DNA of 64,000 nucleotides, taken from the NCBI GenBank assembly GCA_016195805.1, contig JACPYT010000010.1:1-64000 (forward strand), given 5' to 3'. The stretch is from Hydrogenophilales bacterium. GTDB taxonomy: Bacteria; Pseudomonadota; Gammaproteobacteria; Burkholderiales; Thiobacillaceae. Made by a program: the position numbers and the translations under genes. The notes under the pieces were generated by a model, which worked only from the letters and a program-made list of their open reading frames with translations, did not search any database and was not told the DNA's origin. Below are positions 1 to 11,645 of this stretch, one piece after another; within the stretch, counting starts at the first letter, position 1, and each line of letters starts with the position of its first letter.

Positions 1-1737
1 GGCACTGGTACTCAACGCCCGCCCGTTGACATCAATGGGCGCCGACAGGACTTCCAGAATCTTGCGCGCCACCACCGCGGCGTCCTGGGGGCTGTTCACG
101 TTGCCCAGCAATACGATGAATTCGTCCCCGCCCTGGCGACTCACCGTATCTTCCTCGCGCAGACACATGACGACCCGCGCGGCGACCGTCTGCAGCAACC
201 GGTCGCCGACATTGTGCCCGAGAGAATCGTTGATGTTCTTGAACTGATCGAGATCGATGAACAGGACCGCAAAATGGGAGGCGGCGCGCTGTGCCCGCGC
301 GACGGCCTGATGGATGCGGTCCTGTACCAGATTGCGATTGGGCAGGCCGGTCAGCGCATCGTGATTGGCCATATGCAGGATCTTGTCTTCCGTGGCCTTG
401 CGCTCGGTGATGTCGCGCATGACGCCGATCAGATGCCGGCGGCTGGCCTGGTAAAACTCCGAAACGCGTAAATCCATCGGGAAGACTTCGCCGTTCTTGC
501 GCAGCCCCATGACCTCGAGTCCCATGCCGATCATGTTGATTTTTCCCGTCCGCAGATAACGCTCGACGTTGGCAGCGTATTGGCTGCGATACGGCTCGGG
601 CATGAGCAGGGATACATTCCGGCCGACGGCCTCCTCGTGGCTCAGGCCGAACAGGCGCTCCGCGCCCGGATTGAACAGCTCGATCGTCCCGGTCTCGGAC
701 GTGGTGACGATGCCCTCGTCGACATTGTCCAGCACCGCATGGATGCGGCTTTCACTGTCGCTCAGACGGTTGCTGGTCTCGCGTGACTGTCGTTCCGAGT
801 GAACCAGCCGGGCGACCAGCGGCGCGAGCAGCCAGCGCAACAACAGGATTGCCCCGGCCAGCACGAAGACGAGGAAGGGCAGTAGATGACGCGCCTCGGC
901 CCAGACCGGCGCATACAGTTCCGCACTGTCCATTTTCAGCACCATGCCCAGCCCCAGCGAAGGGACAGGACTGTAGGCGGCCACCACTTTCTGGTGGCGG
1001 TAATCGTGGGCCACGATGAATCCGGTTTGCCCTTCCAGGGCATAACTCATGGGCAAGGCCTTGTCCTGCTGCCGCCGCGTCAGGCGCGGAATGACCACAG
1101 GATTGAGGGTGGTGGGAAAGCACTGCATGTCGGCCCCGAGGGGCGCGCACAAGGCCAGATCGCTGGTCTTGCCCAGGCTGGCATCCTGGAACAGGCTGCC
1201 TATCGTGGGCAAGGGCGCCTCCGCAATCACCTTGCCGACGCTGCGCCCCGCGTTCATGATATCCACGCGGGTGCGCAACAGAAAACCGCGCTTCCACAGG
1301 ATTTGCGTACGCCCCGCCGGATCGAGCGGCACAGTCAGGTCGGGGCGTTGCGCAAAGACGCCCGCACGAGCCAGTTCCTGCCCTTCCGGGCCATACAGCG
1401 CAATGGCAGAAAGTCCGCTGGACAGGAAGGATCGAGCGCCCCGTTCGAGCATGCGCAATGCCTCATCCCCGCCTTCGGGCCCGGACGCGCGCTGAACCTG
1501 ATCGATCAGGAAGGGGCGGGTGGCGACCGTGACCGCGGCAGCCCTGCGCTGGCGAATCTCGGATTCGACGGTCTTGACCTTGTCCTGCAGCGAGGACAGA
1601 AGATTCTTGCGCAGCAGGCCCTCGGCATGGCGCTCCATCAGGAAAAAAACGATGGATCCGGAGAAGATCGTGGCAAGCACCAGGATCAGCCCGGCAACGA
1701 AAACGATTCGCGGTTGGTCGTGTGTCTTTTGTCGCAT
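1..1737 (-). CDS. Membrane sensor diguanylate cyclase (PAS-GGDEF), C-terminus beyond window
   Basis: Probable inner-membrane cyclic-di-GMP signalling protein. Reading leftward from ATG 1735-1737 there is an N-terminal membrane segment (about residues 12-32), a periplasmic region of about 250 residues, a second membrane segment (about 286-305), a PAS domain (about 327-445, ending in the usual DITERK linker) and a GGDEF domain. The signature GGDEF is intact at about residues 536-540, so cyclase activity is plausible. The frame is still open at base 1; a C-terminal EAL domain is common in this architecture but cannot be seen. The periplasmic region resembles extracellular sensor domains, and its ligand is unknown. 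No strong ribosome-binding site precedes the start, so the exact start is moderately certain. Confidence 0.85.
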   Translation of the reverse strand, partial: MRQKTHDQPRIVFVAGLILVLATIFSGSIVFFLMERHAEGLLRKNLLSSLQDKVKTVESEIRQRRAAAVTVATRPFLIDQVQRASGPEGGDEALRMLERGARSFLSSGLSAIALYGPEGQELARAGVFAQRPDLTVPLDPAGRTQILWKRGFLLRTRVDIMNAGRSVGKVIAEAPLPTIGSLFQDASLGKTSDLALCAPLGADMQCFPTTLNPVVIPRLTRRQQDKALPMSYALEGQTGFIVAHDYRHQKVVAAYSPVPSLGLGMVLKMDSAELYAPVWAEARHLLPFLVFVLAGAILLLRWLLAPLVARLVHSERQSRETSNRLSDSESRIHAVLDNVDEGIVTTSETGTIELFNPGAERLFGLSHEEAVGRNVSLLMPEPYRSQYAANVERYLRTGKINMIGMGLEVMGLRKNGEVFPMDLRVSEFYQASRRHLIGVMRDITERKATEDKILHMANHDALTGLPNRNLVQDRIHQAVARAQRAASHFAVLFIDLDQFKNINDSLGHNVGDRLLQTVAARVVMCLREEDTVSRQGGDEFIVLLGNVNSPQDAAVVARKILEVLSAPIDVNGRALSTSA

Positions 1738-2107
1738 AGTTTTTCGGCAACACGGCTAGGTCGGGTCATTCGGGTTTCCGGGCAGTCGCTGTCAGCACGA
1801 CCGCTCGATAAACCGCTGCATCCATGCATTCGGCCAAGCTGCCTGATTTTCCCTGGTCGGACAACGGAGCATGGTACGGAAGTCCATATAGGCGGGCTGC
1901 CCTCGACCGAAGCTGAGGGTCGCGCCGCGCTGCATTCTTCTTTACGGTATCCGCGTCAAATCCTTGATGGGATATTTCCGGCGGGGCACTGCGCATGCTC
2001 GGATGGAAGGATATTTGTCAGCCCCTACTGCCCGGAAGGGCTATAACAATAAGCAAAGCGTGCGCTCGATCGCTGCCTCCCTCAATCCCGACATTGGGAA
2101 GATTTCC
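1738..2107. other. Divergent intergenic region, no gene seen
   Basis: This 370-bp spacer separates the divergent sensor gene (minus) and the FecR-like gene (plus), so it should carry both promoters. I see no convincing ORF, tRNA or long inverted repeat in it. Short open frames here lack coding character and ribosome-binding sites. Confidence 0.4.
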
Positions 2108-4096
2108 ATGAACGACCTGAAACGCATCTGGCTGATCCTTCTGTTGCTCCTGACTGGTTTGCCCGGCAGCGTCGCCTTGGCGGCAGACGATGACGGAGCG
2201 TGGGCGCCTACTCCGCCGCGGCTGAGCTACCTCGATGGCGAGGTGTCGTACTGGCGGCCCGGAGCTGACGAGTGGGTGCGTGCGCGGCCCAATCTGGCGC
2301 TGGCGGAAGGCGATGCGTTCTACACCGGCAACGCGGCCAACCTGGAGGTGCAATTCGGTAGCCGCAGTTTCGTGCGTGCCGACGAAAACAGCCAGCTGTC
2401 GCTGGTGGCGCAGGATGAGCATGCGATCCAGTTCAAGCTGGCCGGCGGCCGGGCGTCCTTCGACATGCGCAGGATGACGGTGGGCGACACAGTGGAGGTG
2501 AGTACGCCGTATGCGGTCTTCAGCATCGAGCATCCAGGCTATTACCGGGTGGAGGTGGGCGGCGGCGACACGCATTTCATCACCCGCCGCGGTGGCGAGG
2601 CCACGGTGACCACGGCGGACGGGCGATCGCTGAGTATCTATCCGTCCGAGGACATTGTGGTCAGTGCCGGCGATCCGGTGAGAGTGGCCACCTATGCGGC
2701 GCCGCCGCCCGATGACTGGGATCGCTGGAACGACGAGCGCAGCGATCGCATTGGCGAATCGATCAGTTCCCGCTATCTGTCGCCGGACGTCTATGGCTCT
2801 GAAGAGCTCGACCACTCCGGACACTGGCGGGTGGTGCCGACCTACGGCGCAGTGTGGATACCCTATGGCGTGAGTGCCGGCTGGGTGCCCTACAGCACGG
2901 GTTACTGGGTATGGGACCCCTATTACGAGTGGACCTGGGTCGACGATGCGCCGTGGGGCTGGGCACCCTTCCACTATGGCCGCTGGGTCTACATAGACGG
3001 TTTCTGGGCGTGGGCGCCGGGGCCGGTGGTGCGGCGCCCGCTGTATTCGCCCGCGCTGGTAGCCTTCATGGTCCGCGACCATGACGTATCGGTGCGCCTC
3101 AGCGTCGGCCTGCCGGGGCTCTGGTGGGTGGCGCTGGGCTGGGGCGAGCCGGTGCTGCCCTGGTGGGGGCTGCCCTACCGCCGCGGGCATCCCGACTGGG
3201 GCGGCTGGGGGGGGCCGCGCATCGTCAACAACGTGGTGATCAAACAAACGACCGTGATCAATGTGGGCGACATCCATTTTCACAATGCCAGTCTGCCGCA
3301 CGCCATCCTCACGCTGCCGGCCGACAAGTTCGGGCGCGAGCGGGTTCGCGCCACGGCGGAGAATCGTTATCGCTACACCGACTTCGCGCCGGTACGCGGG
3401 GAATTGCCGGTCAAGCCCTCGCGCGCCAGCCTGGTCGGCGGTGCGCCCAAGGGCATTGCGCCGCCGCGGGACATGCTTGCGCGTCCGGTGGTGTCGCCGC
3501 GCATGCCGCGTGAGCGTGCGCAGCCTTGGCAGGACACGCTGCCTCGCGCCCGCATCCAGGTCGGACCCGAGCCCCGCTACGTGATTCCGCCCGCGCGTCG
3601 CACGGAAGACAGGCAGCCGCTGCCGCGGCCGCCCTTCGGCGCCGACACCGGGCCGGAGCGGACACCGCCGCCGGAGCCGCCGCGCTATGGCGAGGTGAGG
3701 AAGCCGGTGACGCCGCCTGCGGTCACTCCGCGCGAGCAGGCCAGCGTGCGCGGCCAGACGAAGGCACGCGAGCAAGCCGCCCCGCCCCCGCAGGCGCCGG
3801 CCATCCTGCGTGAGCAATCCACGGGGCGCAGTCAACCCGTGACGCGCGAGCCAGGCAACGCGCGCCGGGAAGCGCCCGCGGCCCGCCCTGCCCCGCCTCC
3901 GGCGCCTGCGCCGCCAGCCGGCCGCCCGTCTGCGCCGAGCGCGCCGATCCCGCGCGTGCGGACCGAGGGGGCGCCGCAGCGAAGCGAAGTCCGGCAGGAT
4001 AAAAAAGAGCGGGCATTGCCGGGGCAGCCCGCCAACCAGACCTACCGCGGGCGCGACCGCGAAAACCGCGATGCGCGCCAACGAACGGGCGAGTGA
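2108..4096 (+). CDS. FecR-domain / DUF6600 secreted protein with Pro/Arg-rich tail
   Basis: A 662-residue exported protein of unknown exact role. A signal peptide (about 1-25, ending ALAADD) is followed by a FecR-like beta region (about 35-200; 'LSYLDGEVSYWRPG' and 'VSTPYAVFSIEHPGYYRVEV' resemble FecR-domain segments). Next comes an aromatic repeat region typical of DUF6600 (about 240-340; repeated Trp/Tyr/Pro phrases such as WVPYSTGYWVWDP and WGWAPFHYGRWVY). The last 250 residues are a low-complexity Pro/Arg/Ala tail. ATG 2108 was chosen over an upstream in-frame ATG because it follows GGGAAG and directly begins the signal peptide. DUF6600 proteins are probably cell-envelope proteins, but no biochemical function is established that I can name. 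It appears monocistronic. Confidence 0.8.
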   Translation: MNDLKRIWLILLLLLTGLPGSVALAADDDGAWAPTPPRLSYLDGEVSYWRPGADEWVRARPNLALAEGDAFYTGNAANLEVQFGSRSFVRADENSQLSLVAQDEHAIQFKLAGGRASFDMRRMTVGDTVEVSTPYAVFSIEHPGYYRVEVGGGDTHFITRRGGEATVTTADGRSLSIYPSEDIVVSAGDPVRVATYAAPPPDDWDRWNDERSDRIGESISSRYLSPDVYGSEELDHSGHWRVVPTYGAVWIPYGVSAGWVPYSTGYWVWDPYYEWTWVDDAPWGWAPFHYGRWVYIDGFWAWAPGPVVRRPLYSPALVAFMVRDHDVSVRLSVGLPGLWWVALGWGEPVLPWWGLPYRRGHPDWGGWGGPRIVNNVVIKQTTVINVGDIHFHNASLPHAILTLPADKFGRERVRATAENRYRYTDFAPVRGELPVKPSRASLVGGAPKGIAPPRDMLARPVVSPRMPRERAQPWQDTLPRARIQVGPEPRYVIPPARRTEDRQPLPRPPFGADTGPERTPPPEPPRYGEVRKPVTPPAVTPREQASVRGQTKAREQAAPPPQAPAILREQSTGRSQPVTREPGNARREAPAARPAPPPAPAPPAGRPSAPSAPIPRVRTEGAPQRSEVRQDKKERALPGQPANQTYRGRDRENRDARQRTGE

Positions 4097-4121
4097 TGGA
4101 TAAGGGGGCGGGAATGGCTGA

Positions 4122-4553
4122 TCAGCCCGTCCGGTGGTGGCGCAACAGCTTGTCCAGGGCGTCCTTCAACGGGCCGTCTTCTATTTCCGCGTTGAGATGC
4201 GCCAAGCCGTCCAGCGCAGCGGGCGGCACGCCGGTTTTCTCGACGGGGTGGACATAGCGCGCCAGCAGTTCGGGGTTGACGCTGACGCGCACGGCCGTCA
4301 CCGCGATCTCGCGTTTGCCGAGGCTGGCCATCAGCGCATCGGTCTGGTGGCGCAGGCGGCTGGCGACGGCGCCGCTGTCGCAGGCGAGGCTCAATACGCC
4401 GTTTTCCAGCTGCATCACGCGGACGTGCCCGGCCAGCGCGGCGGGCAGGGAACGATCGAGCGCCGCCTGAGTCTTGAGCAGGGCGCGGGCGCGCACCGCG
4501 AGACCGTTCGGCAACTGACTGGCGAGCAGGTCGGCCAGGCTGGAAGCGCTCAT
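4122..4553 (-). CDS. dciA: DciA-like DUF721 protein
   Basis: A 143-residue protein of the DUF721 family. Members of this family, called DciA, load or activate the replicative helicase DnaB in bacteria that lack DnaC or DnaI. The N-terminal part (LADLLASQLPNGLAVRARAL, then HVRVMQLENGVLSLACDSGAVASRL) matches the family's pattern of a short helix followed by a KH-like fold. It is transcribed divergently from secA, a position seen in several betaproteobacteria. The family call rests on sequence pattern and position; the helicase-loader role is inferred from family knowledge. Confidence 0.75.
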   Translation of the reverse strand: MSASSLADLLASQLPNGLAVRARALLKTQAALDRSLPAALAGHVRVMQLENGVLSLACDSGAVASRLRHQTDALMASLGKREIAVTAVRVSVNPELLARYVHPVEKTGVPPAALDGLAHLNAEIEDGPLKDALDKLLRHHRTG

Positions 4554-4642
4554 GCGGGTGACACGCGGACGTCACGGGAAGCCCGTTCCGCTATGTTAAG
4601 ATTCAAAGGTTTACCGCGTCCTGCGGGCATTTCGGATTCCTC

Positions 4643-7348
<2,706 letters not shown>

Positions 7349-7357
7349 GGAGCGATC

Positions 7358-7585
7358 ATGCCTTACTACGTGTTTCGTATGGGAATGTTCAAGGTGCTGG
7401 AGAAGCAGGGCGAGTGGGCGACCTTCAAGGAGGCCAAGGCCCAGACGAACGAACTGCGCAAGACGCTCGATCCCAAGAGCGGCGACAAGTACAAGATGAT
7501 CTTCGCCGACAACGAAATCGCCGCCCAGGAAACGCTGACGGCCGAGCGCGAACTGGAGAAGACCCTGTCCGGCGACGACTGGTAA
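7358..7585 (+). CDS. Small conserved-looking protein of unknown function downstream of secA
   Basis: A 75-residue, charged, soluble protein (MPYYVFRMGMFKVLEKQGEW...) with no signal peptide or membrane segment. The start follows AAGGAGCG, a good ribosome-binding site, only 9 bp after secA, so it is likely translated from the secA message. The C-terminal half is rich in Glu/Lys and probably helical. I do not recognise a characterised family. Its coding character (codon use, ribosome-binding site, tight spacing) is convincing. Its TAA stop abuts a 141-bp palindromic element. Confidence 0.7.
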   Translation: MPYYVFRMGMFKVLEKQGEWATFKEAKAQTNELRKTLDPKSGDKYKMIFADNEIAAQETLTAERELEKTLSGDDW

Positions 7586-7725
7586 AAGCTACTCATAAAC
7601 CTACTGCGCACCTGTGATTTGGGATCGTGGCTGCTCGCAATCCTCATGTGCTTCAGTACATTCCGGTTGCTGTGCTGCTGGCTCACCCAACTGACAGGTG
7701 CTCGCTACGGTTTCTGAGTAGCTTT
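7585..7725. repeat. 141-bp palindromic element (MITE-like or REP-like)
   Basis: Ends are a near-perfect inverted repeat: AAAGCTACTCATAAACC at the left (from 7585) and GGTTTCTGAGTAGCTTT at the right (to 7725), with one mismatch in 17. A second nested pair, GCACCTGT (about 7607) and ACAGGTGC (about 7694), lies inside. It has no coding content. It sits exactly between two genes, beginning at the last base of the upstream stop codon. It could be a non-autonomous mobile repeat or a long RNA hairpin; no clear target duplication is visible. Confidence 0.55.
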
Positions 7726-7737
7726 AAGGTAAGTGAT

Positions 7738-8181
7738 ATGGCCGAGTACAACGAAGACGCCTACAAGCTGGCCCGCAAGGCCTACATCGAATTCAGCTGC
7801 CCGTTCGAGCGGGCCCTGCTGTCGCGCTGCGTGGGCTGCGGCCGTTCGCGCAAGCTGAACCTTGCCGAGCGCGAAGCGATCGCCTGCGGCGATCCTGCGG
7901 TGCGCGAGCACTGCCTGACGTTTTATGAAGCGCTGCACGAGAACGCGCAGTTCGCGCTCAGGATCAACCCGGATGCGCCGTGGCCGTTCGGCAAGGAAAT
8001 CCGCGCCCAGTGCGGCGGCGTGCGCGGCCTGTCGACCGCGCTCGATGGCGCCGCCGACGAGGCGACCGACATCGCTGCGACCGTGCTGCAGGGCAGGGAG
8101 CGCTTCGGGGCCACCGCCGCGTTCCCTTACTCCGAAATCATGCGTGCGGTGGTGCATTACGAACCGCGGCGGCGCTCGTGA
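7738..8181 (+). CDS. Cysteine-containing protein of unknown function
   Basis: A 147-residue soluble protein. The N-terminal third has a cluster of cysteines (SCPFERALLSRCVGCGRSRK, then IACGDPAVREHC at about residues 45-60), a spacing that could bind a metal or iron-sulfur cluster; this is inference. The rest is acidic and helical. ATG 7738 was chosen because it begins the recognisable protein (MAEYNEDAYKLARKAY) after AAGG; the upstream in-frame extension lies inside the palindromic repeat and does not look coding. No characterised family was recognised. It may once have been contiguous with the 75-residue gene before the repeat arrived. Confidence 0.65.
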   Translation: MAEYNEDAYKLARKAYIEFSCPFERALLSRCVGCGRSRKLNLAEREAIACGDPAVREHCLTFYEALHENAQFALRINPDAPWPFGKEIRAQCGGVRGLSTALDGAADEATDIAATVLQGRERFGATAAFPYSEIMRAVVHYEPRRRS

Positions 8182-8261
8182 CCTGAACGGCCGTCCGGGG
8201 AACCTGGACGAGGGCGTCGCGGTCACTTGGGTTGCTCCCGCTTTTTGATTACACTTTCCGC

Positions 8262-8612
8262 GTGCCTGCCCGACTCCGCCGATTCCTGCTGATGGTGCTG
8301 ATGCTGACCCTGCCGGTGCAGGGGTTTGCCTATTCCGGCATGCAGGCCTGCCTGTTTTCGGATCAGGGGGCGGCGGATCCGGTGGCCATGGCCGACGAAG
8401 CCATGGCCGACTGCCATGCGCATGACCCGTCCACCCAGCACGAGTGCAAGTTCTGCGCCGCCTGCGCGCTGGCCTCGGCCTTGCCGATCGAGTTTGCCCG
8501 CAGCACCCCGGTTGTGCCGATCGCGCACAGCTTTGCGCCACAGCCTGCGGCCTCATTCAGCGGTTTCATTCCAGACGGTCCCGAACGGCCCCCTCGAGCC
8601 CCCCTCGCCTGA
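8262..8612 (+). CDS. Secreted Cys/His-rich small protein of metal-resistance locus
   Basis: A 116-residue exported protein. With the GTG start at 8262 it has a typical signal peptide (MPARLRRFLLMVLMLTLPVQGFA), then a short metal-ligand-rich mature region: CHAHDP, STQHECKFCAACALA, and scattered Met and His. Similar small proteins often head betaproteobacterial copper or heavy-metal efflux loci. A TTG start at 8232 would add ten residues and spoil the signal-peptide start. Metal binding is inferred from residues and context; no named family is claimed. Confidence 0.6.
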   Translation: MPARLRRFLLMVLMLTLPVQGFAYSGMQACLFSDQGAADPVAMADEAMADCHAHDPSTQHECKFCAACALASALPIEFARSTPVVPIAHSFAPQPAASFSGFIPDGPERPPRAPLA

Positions 8613-8688
8613 ATCCCGCGCTGGTGACAGCGCGTTGCCCCGATTTTGAGCGCGGCGATCCTGCCGCGTGCTTGCGAGGATTTTCATC

Positions 8689-10209
8689 TTGAATATTTAT
8701 TTGCGTCGTGCGGCGCCGTTGGCGCACGCATCCGTCTGCGCGAGTCGCAGCAGGCCGGCGATACCCCGGATCAACACGGGCAGTGAGGCGATCACCAGGA
8801 ATCCGGGCTCTTTTGCGCCGCGTACGCTTGCCCTCGCCGTGTTGGCGGCTGCCTTGCTGGGCGGCTGCGCGAGTTTCTCGGCGGACGGCGGCTTTGGCGC
8901 GATCCAGTCCGCCACCCAGTCACGCATCCAGAAGGATGTCGTGTGGTCGCGCGACGAGGCCAGCCGCAGCCAGACGCAGGTGCGCATCGACGCGCTGCTG
9001 GCGAAACCGCTTTCCGCAGACGACGCGGTGCAGATCGCGCTCCTCAACAATCCCGGTTTGCAGGCGGCGTTCAACACGCTCGGCATCGCCGAGGCCGATT
9101 GGGTGGCGGCGCAGCACCTGCCGAATCCGGGCTTTACCATCGGCCGTCTCACGCGGGGCAGCGAGGTGGAATGGGATCGCAGCCTGCAATTCAATCTGGC
9201 GAGGCTGCTGACGATGCCGATGCGCGCCGACATCGAGCAGCGCCTGTTCGAACAGACCCGGCGCGGCCTGGTTCTGGACGTGCTGCGACTGGCGGCGGAC
9301 ACCCGCAAGGCCTGGGTCGTCGCGGTGGCGGCGAATCAGTCTGCGCAATACCGGCAGCAGGCGATGGAAGCCGCCGATGCCGGTGCGGAACTGGCGCATC
9401 GCATGGAACAGGCGGGCAACTGGAGCACGCTGAAGCAGGCACGCGAGCAGGCGTTCTATGCGGACGCCTCGCTGGCCGTGGCGCGCGCCGAACAGGCGAA
9501 GCTGCAGGCGCGCGAGCATCTGGTCCGGCTGCTGGGCTTGCCCAATGGCGACACGCTGCAGCTGCCCGACCGTCTGCCCGATCTGCCCGCGGCCCTGCCC
9601 GCGCTGCCGGACGTCGAGCAGCGCGCCCTGGGTACGCGCATCGATCTGCAGATGACCCGGCTGCAGACCGATGCGCTGGCCAGGAATCTGGGCCTCACGC
9701 GCCGTACGCGCTTCATCAACGTGCTGGAGCTGGGCGCCATCAGCAACAGCTCGAACGAAGTGCCTTTGCAGCGCGGCTACGAAATCAGCTTTGAGCTGCC
9801 GCTGTTCGACTGGGGACAGACCCGGGTGGTTGGCGCTGAGTCACGCTATCGTCAGGCGCTGGAGCGTGCGCGCGAAACCGCGGTCAACGCGCGCTCCGAG
9901 GTGCGCGAGGCCTATGCCATGCAGCAGAGCCAGTACGCCATTGCACGACAGCTGCGCGATGAGGTGGTGCCGCTCAGGCAGCGCATCTCCGATGAAAACC
10001 TGCTGCGTTACAACGGCATGCTGATCGGCGTGTTCGAGCTCCTCGCCGACGCGCGTGCGCAGATCGCCGCGGTCAACGCCGCCATCGAGGCGCAACGCGA
10101 CTTCTGGCTCGCCGACGCCGATATGCAGATGGCGCTGGCCGGCAAGCCCGGCAAGACCGCGCTCACCTCCGTCTCGTCCGCACCCGCAGACAGTGCGGGC
10201 GGACACTGA
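8689..10209 (+). CDS. TolC-family outer-membrane efflux lipoprotein
   Basis: A 506-residue outer-membrane factor of the NodT/CusC/TolC superfamily, likely the outer-membrane channel of a tripartite exporter. A lipobox (LLGGCAS) follows a hydrophobic stretch at about residues 50-63. The body consists of long helical repeats of the OEP type (AVQIALLNNPGLQAAFNTLG, a characteristic first repeat). TTG 8689 is preceded by GAGGA at ideal spacing; a GTG at 8668 is the alternative. It lies 11 bp before the multicopper oxidase gene. No pump or adaptor gene lies in this small operon, so it must partner with components elsewhere, perhaps the RND set at 20-24 kb. Confidence 0.85.
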   Translation: MNIYLRRAAPLAHASVCASRSRPAIPRINTGSEAITRNPGSFAPRTLALAVLAAALLGGCASFSADGGFGAIQSATQSRIQKDVVWSRDEASRSQTQVRIDALLAKPLSADDAVQIALLNNPGLQAAFNTLGIAEADWVAAQHLPNPGFTIGRLTRGSEVEWDRSLQFNLARLLTMPMRADIEQRLFEQTRRGLVLDVLRLAADTRKAWVVAVAANQSAQYRQQAMEAADAGAELAHRMEQAGNWSTLKQAREQAFYADASLAVARAEQAKLQAREHLVRLLGLPNGDTLQLPDRLPDLPAALPALPDVEQRALGTRIDLQMTRLQTDALARNLGLTRRTRFINVLELGAISNSSNEVPLQRGYEISFELPLFDWGQTRVVGAESRYRQALERARETAVNARSEVREAYAMQQSQYAIARQLRDEVVPLRQRISDENLLRYNGMLIGVFELLADARAQIAAVNAAIEAQRDFWLADADMQMALAGKPGKTALTSVSSAPADSAGGH

Positions 10210-10220
10210 AAGGATCCCCC

Positions 10221-11624
10221 ATGACATCAAGACGTGATTTTTTCAAGTTCGGCGGTGCGGTGGCTGCTGCCGGCGTCAGCGCCACTTCAATCAATAGCGC
10301 GGCGATGGCGGCCTTGCCCGAGATCGTCAGCATGGACAAGCCCGACACCCAACCGCCATTGACGCCGCCGAGCGGACGCCCCTACAACCCGGTGGTGACG
10401 CTCAACGGCTGGACGCTGCCGTGGCGGATGAAGGACGGCGCGAAGGAATTCCACCTCGTCGCCGAGCCGGTGGTGCGCGAGATCGCGCCCGGCATGAAGG
10501 CGCATCTGTGGGGCTACAACGGCCAGAGCCCCGGCCCCACCATCGAAGTGGTGGAAGGGGATCGCGTGCGCCTGTATGTCACCAACCGCCTGCCCGAACA
10601 CACCACCATCCACTGGCACGGCCAGCGCCTGCCCAACGGCATGGACGGCGTCGGCGGGCTCACCCAGCCGCAGATCCAGCCGGGCAAGACCTTTGTCTAC
10701 GAGTTCGTTGCGCGGCGCCCCGGCACCTTCATGTACCACCCGCACGCCGACGAAATGACGCAGATGGCGATGGGCATGATGGGCTTCTGGGTGACGCATC
10801 CGAAAGGCAGACACCCGCTGATCGAAACGGTCGACCGCGATTTCTGCTTCCTGATCAACGCCTACGACATCGATCCGGGCAGCGCCACGCCATCGGTCAA
10901 CACCATGCTCGATTTCAACCTGTGGACCTGGAACAGTCGCGCGTTTCCCGGCATCGACACGCTCAACGTGCGACTGGGTGACCGGGTGCGCATCCGCATG
11001 GGCAACCTCACCATGACCAACCACCCGATGCACCTGCACGGCGTGGATTTCGCGGTGACCGGAACCGATGGCGGGCCGGTGCCGAAAACGTCGCGCTGGC
11101 CGGAAGTGACCACCGACATCGCGGTCGGCCAGATGCGCCAGATCGAGTTCGTCGCCGACGCGGAGGGCGACTGGGCCTTCCACTGCCACAAGAGCCATCA
11201 CACGATGAATGCGATGGGGCATGCGGTGCCGACCATGATCGGCGTCGATCAGGCCGGCTTGGCGAGCCGGATCAACAAGCTCATTCCAGACTACATGGCG
11301 ATGGGCGACCGCGGCATGGCCGACATGGCCGGGATGGAAATGCCGCTGCCCGACAACACCCTGCCGATGATGACCGGACAGGGCCCCTACGGCCCGGTGG
11401 AAATGGGCGGCATGTTCACCGTGATGAAAGTGCGGCGCGGCCAGAAGCGCGGCGATTATTCCGATCCCGGCTGGTACAGGCAGCCGCCCGGCACGCAGGC
11501 GCGCGAAGTCGACGGCGCGCCTGCCGAGCCGGTCGTGCGTGCACCGCAAGCCGCTTCGCCTCAGGGCACGGCAGGCGACGTGGAAGTGACCGTACGCAAG
11601 CCCACTGGCCATGCCGGCCATTGA
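10221..11624 (+). CDS. Tat-exported multicopper oxidase
   Basis: A 467-residue periplasmic multicopper oxidase, probably oxidising Cu(I) to Cu(II) in copper detoxification. It begins with a twin-arginine signal (TSRRDFFKFGGA). All copper ligands are present in order: HWHG (about 131), HPHADE (about 174), NHPMHLHG (about 267), and the type-1 site HCHKSHHTMNAM (about 320) with the spaced Met ligand. The C-terminal part carries a Met-rich stretch (MGDRGMADMAGMEMPLP) and ends in GHAGH, typical of copper-resistance oxidases. AAAGGA precedes the ATG. It sits between a TolC-like gene and a CusF-like gene. Confidence 0.92.
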   Translation: MTSRRDFFKFGGAVAAAGVSATSINSAAMAALPEIVSMDKPDTQPPLTPPSGRPYNPVVTLNGWTLPWRMKDGAKEFHLVAEPVVREIAPGMKAHLWGYNGQSPGPTIEVVEGDRVRLYVTNRLPEHTTIHWHGQRLPNGMDGVGGLTQPQIQPGKTFVYEFVARRPGTFMYHPHADEMTQMAMGMMGFWVTHPKGRHPLIETVDRDFCFLINAYDIDPGSATPSVNTMLDFNLWTWNSRAFPGIDTLNVRLGDRVRIRMGNLTMTNHPMHLHGVDFAVTGTDGGPVPKTSRWPEVTTDIAVGQMRQIEFVADAEGDWAFHCHKSHHTMNAMGHAVPTMIGVDQAGLASRINKLIPDYMAMGDRGMADMAGMEMPLPDNTLPMMTGQGPYGPVEMGGMFTVMKVRRGQKRGDYSDPGWYRQPPGTQAREVDGAPAEPVVRAPQAASPQGTAGDVEVTVRKPTGHAGH

Positions 11625-11645
11625 ATGACAACCAGGAACTGAACA

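Noticed and set aside
2018-4081. Long minus-strand open frame (687 codons) opposite the FecR/DUF6600 gene
   Set aside because: Arg/His-rich low-complexity translation with no ribosome-binding site; the plus-strand gene has a signal peptide and known domains.
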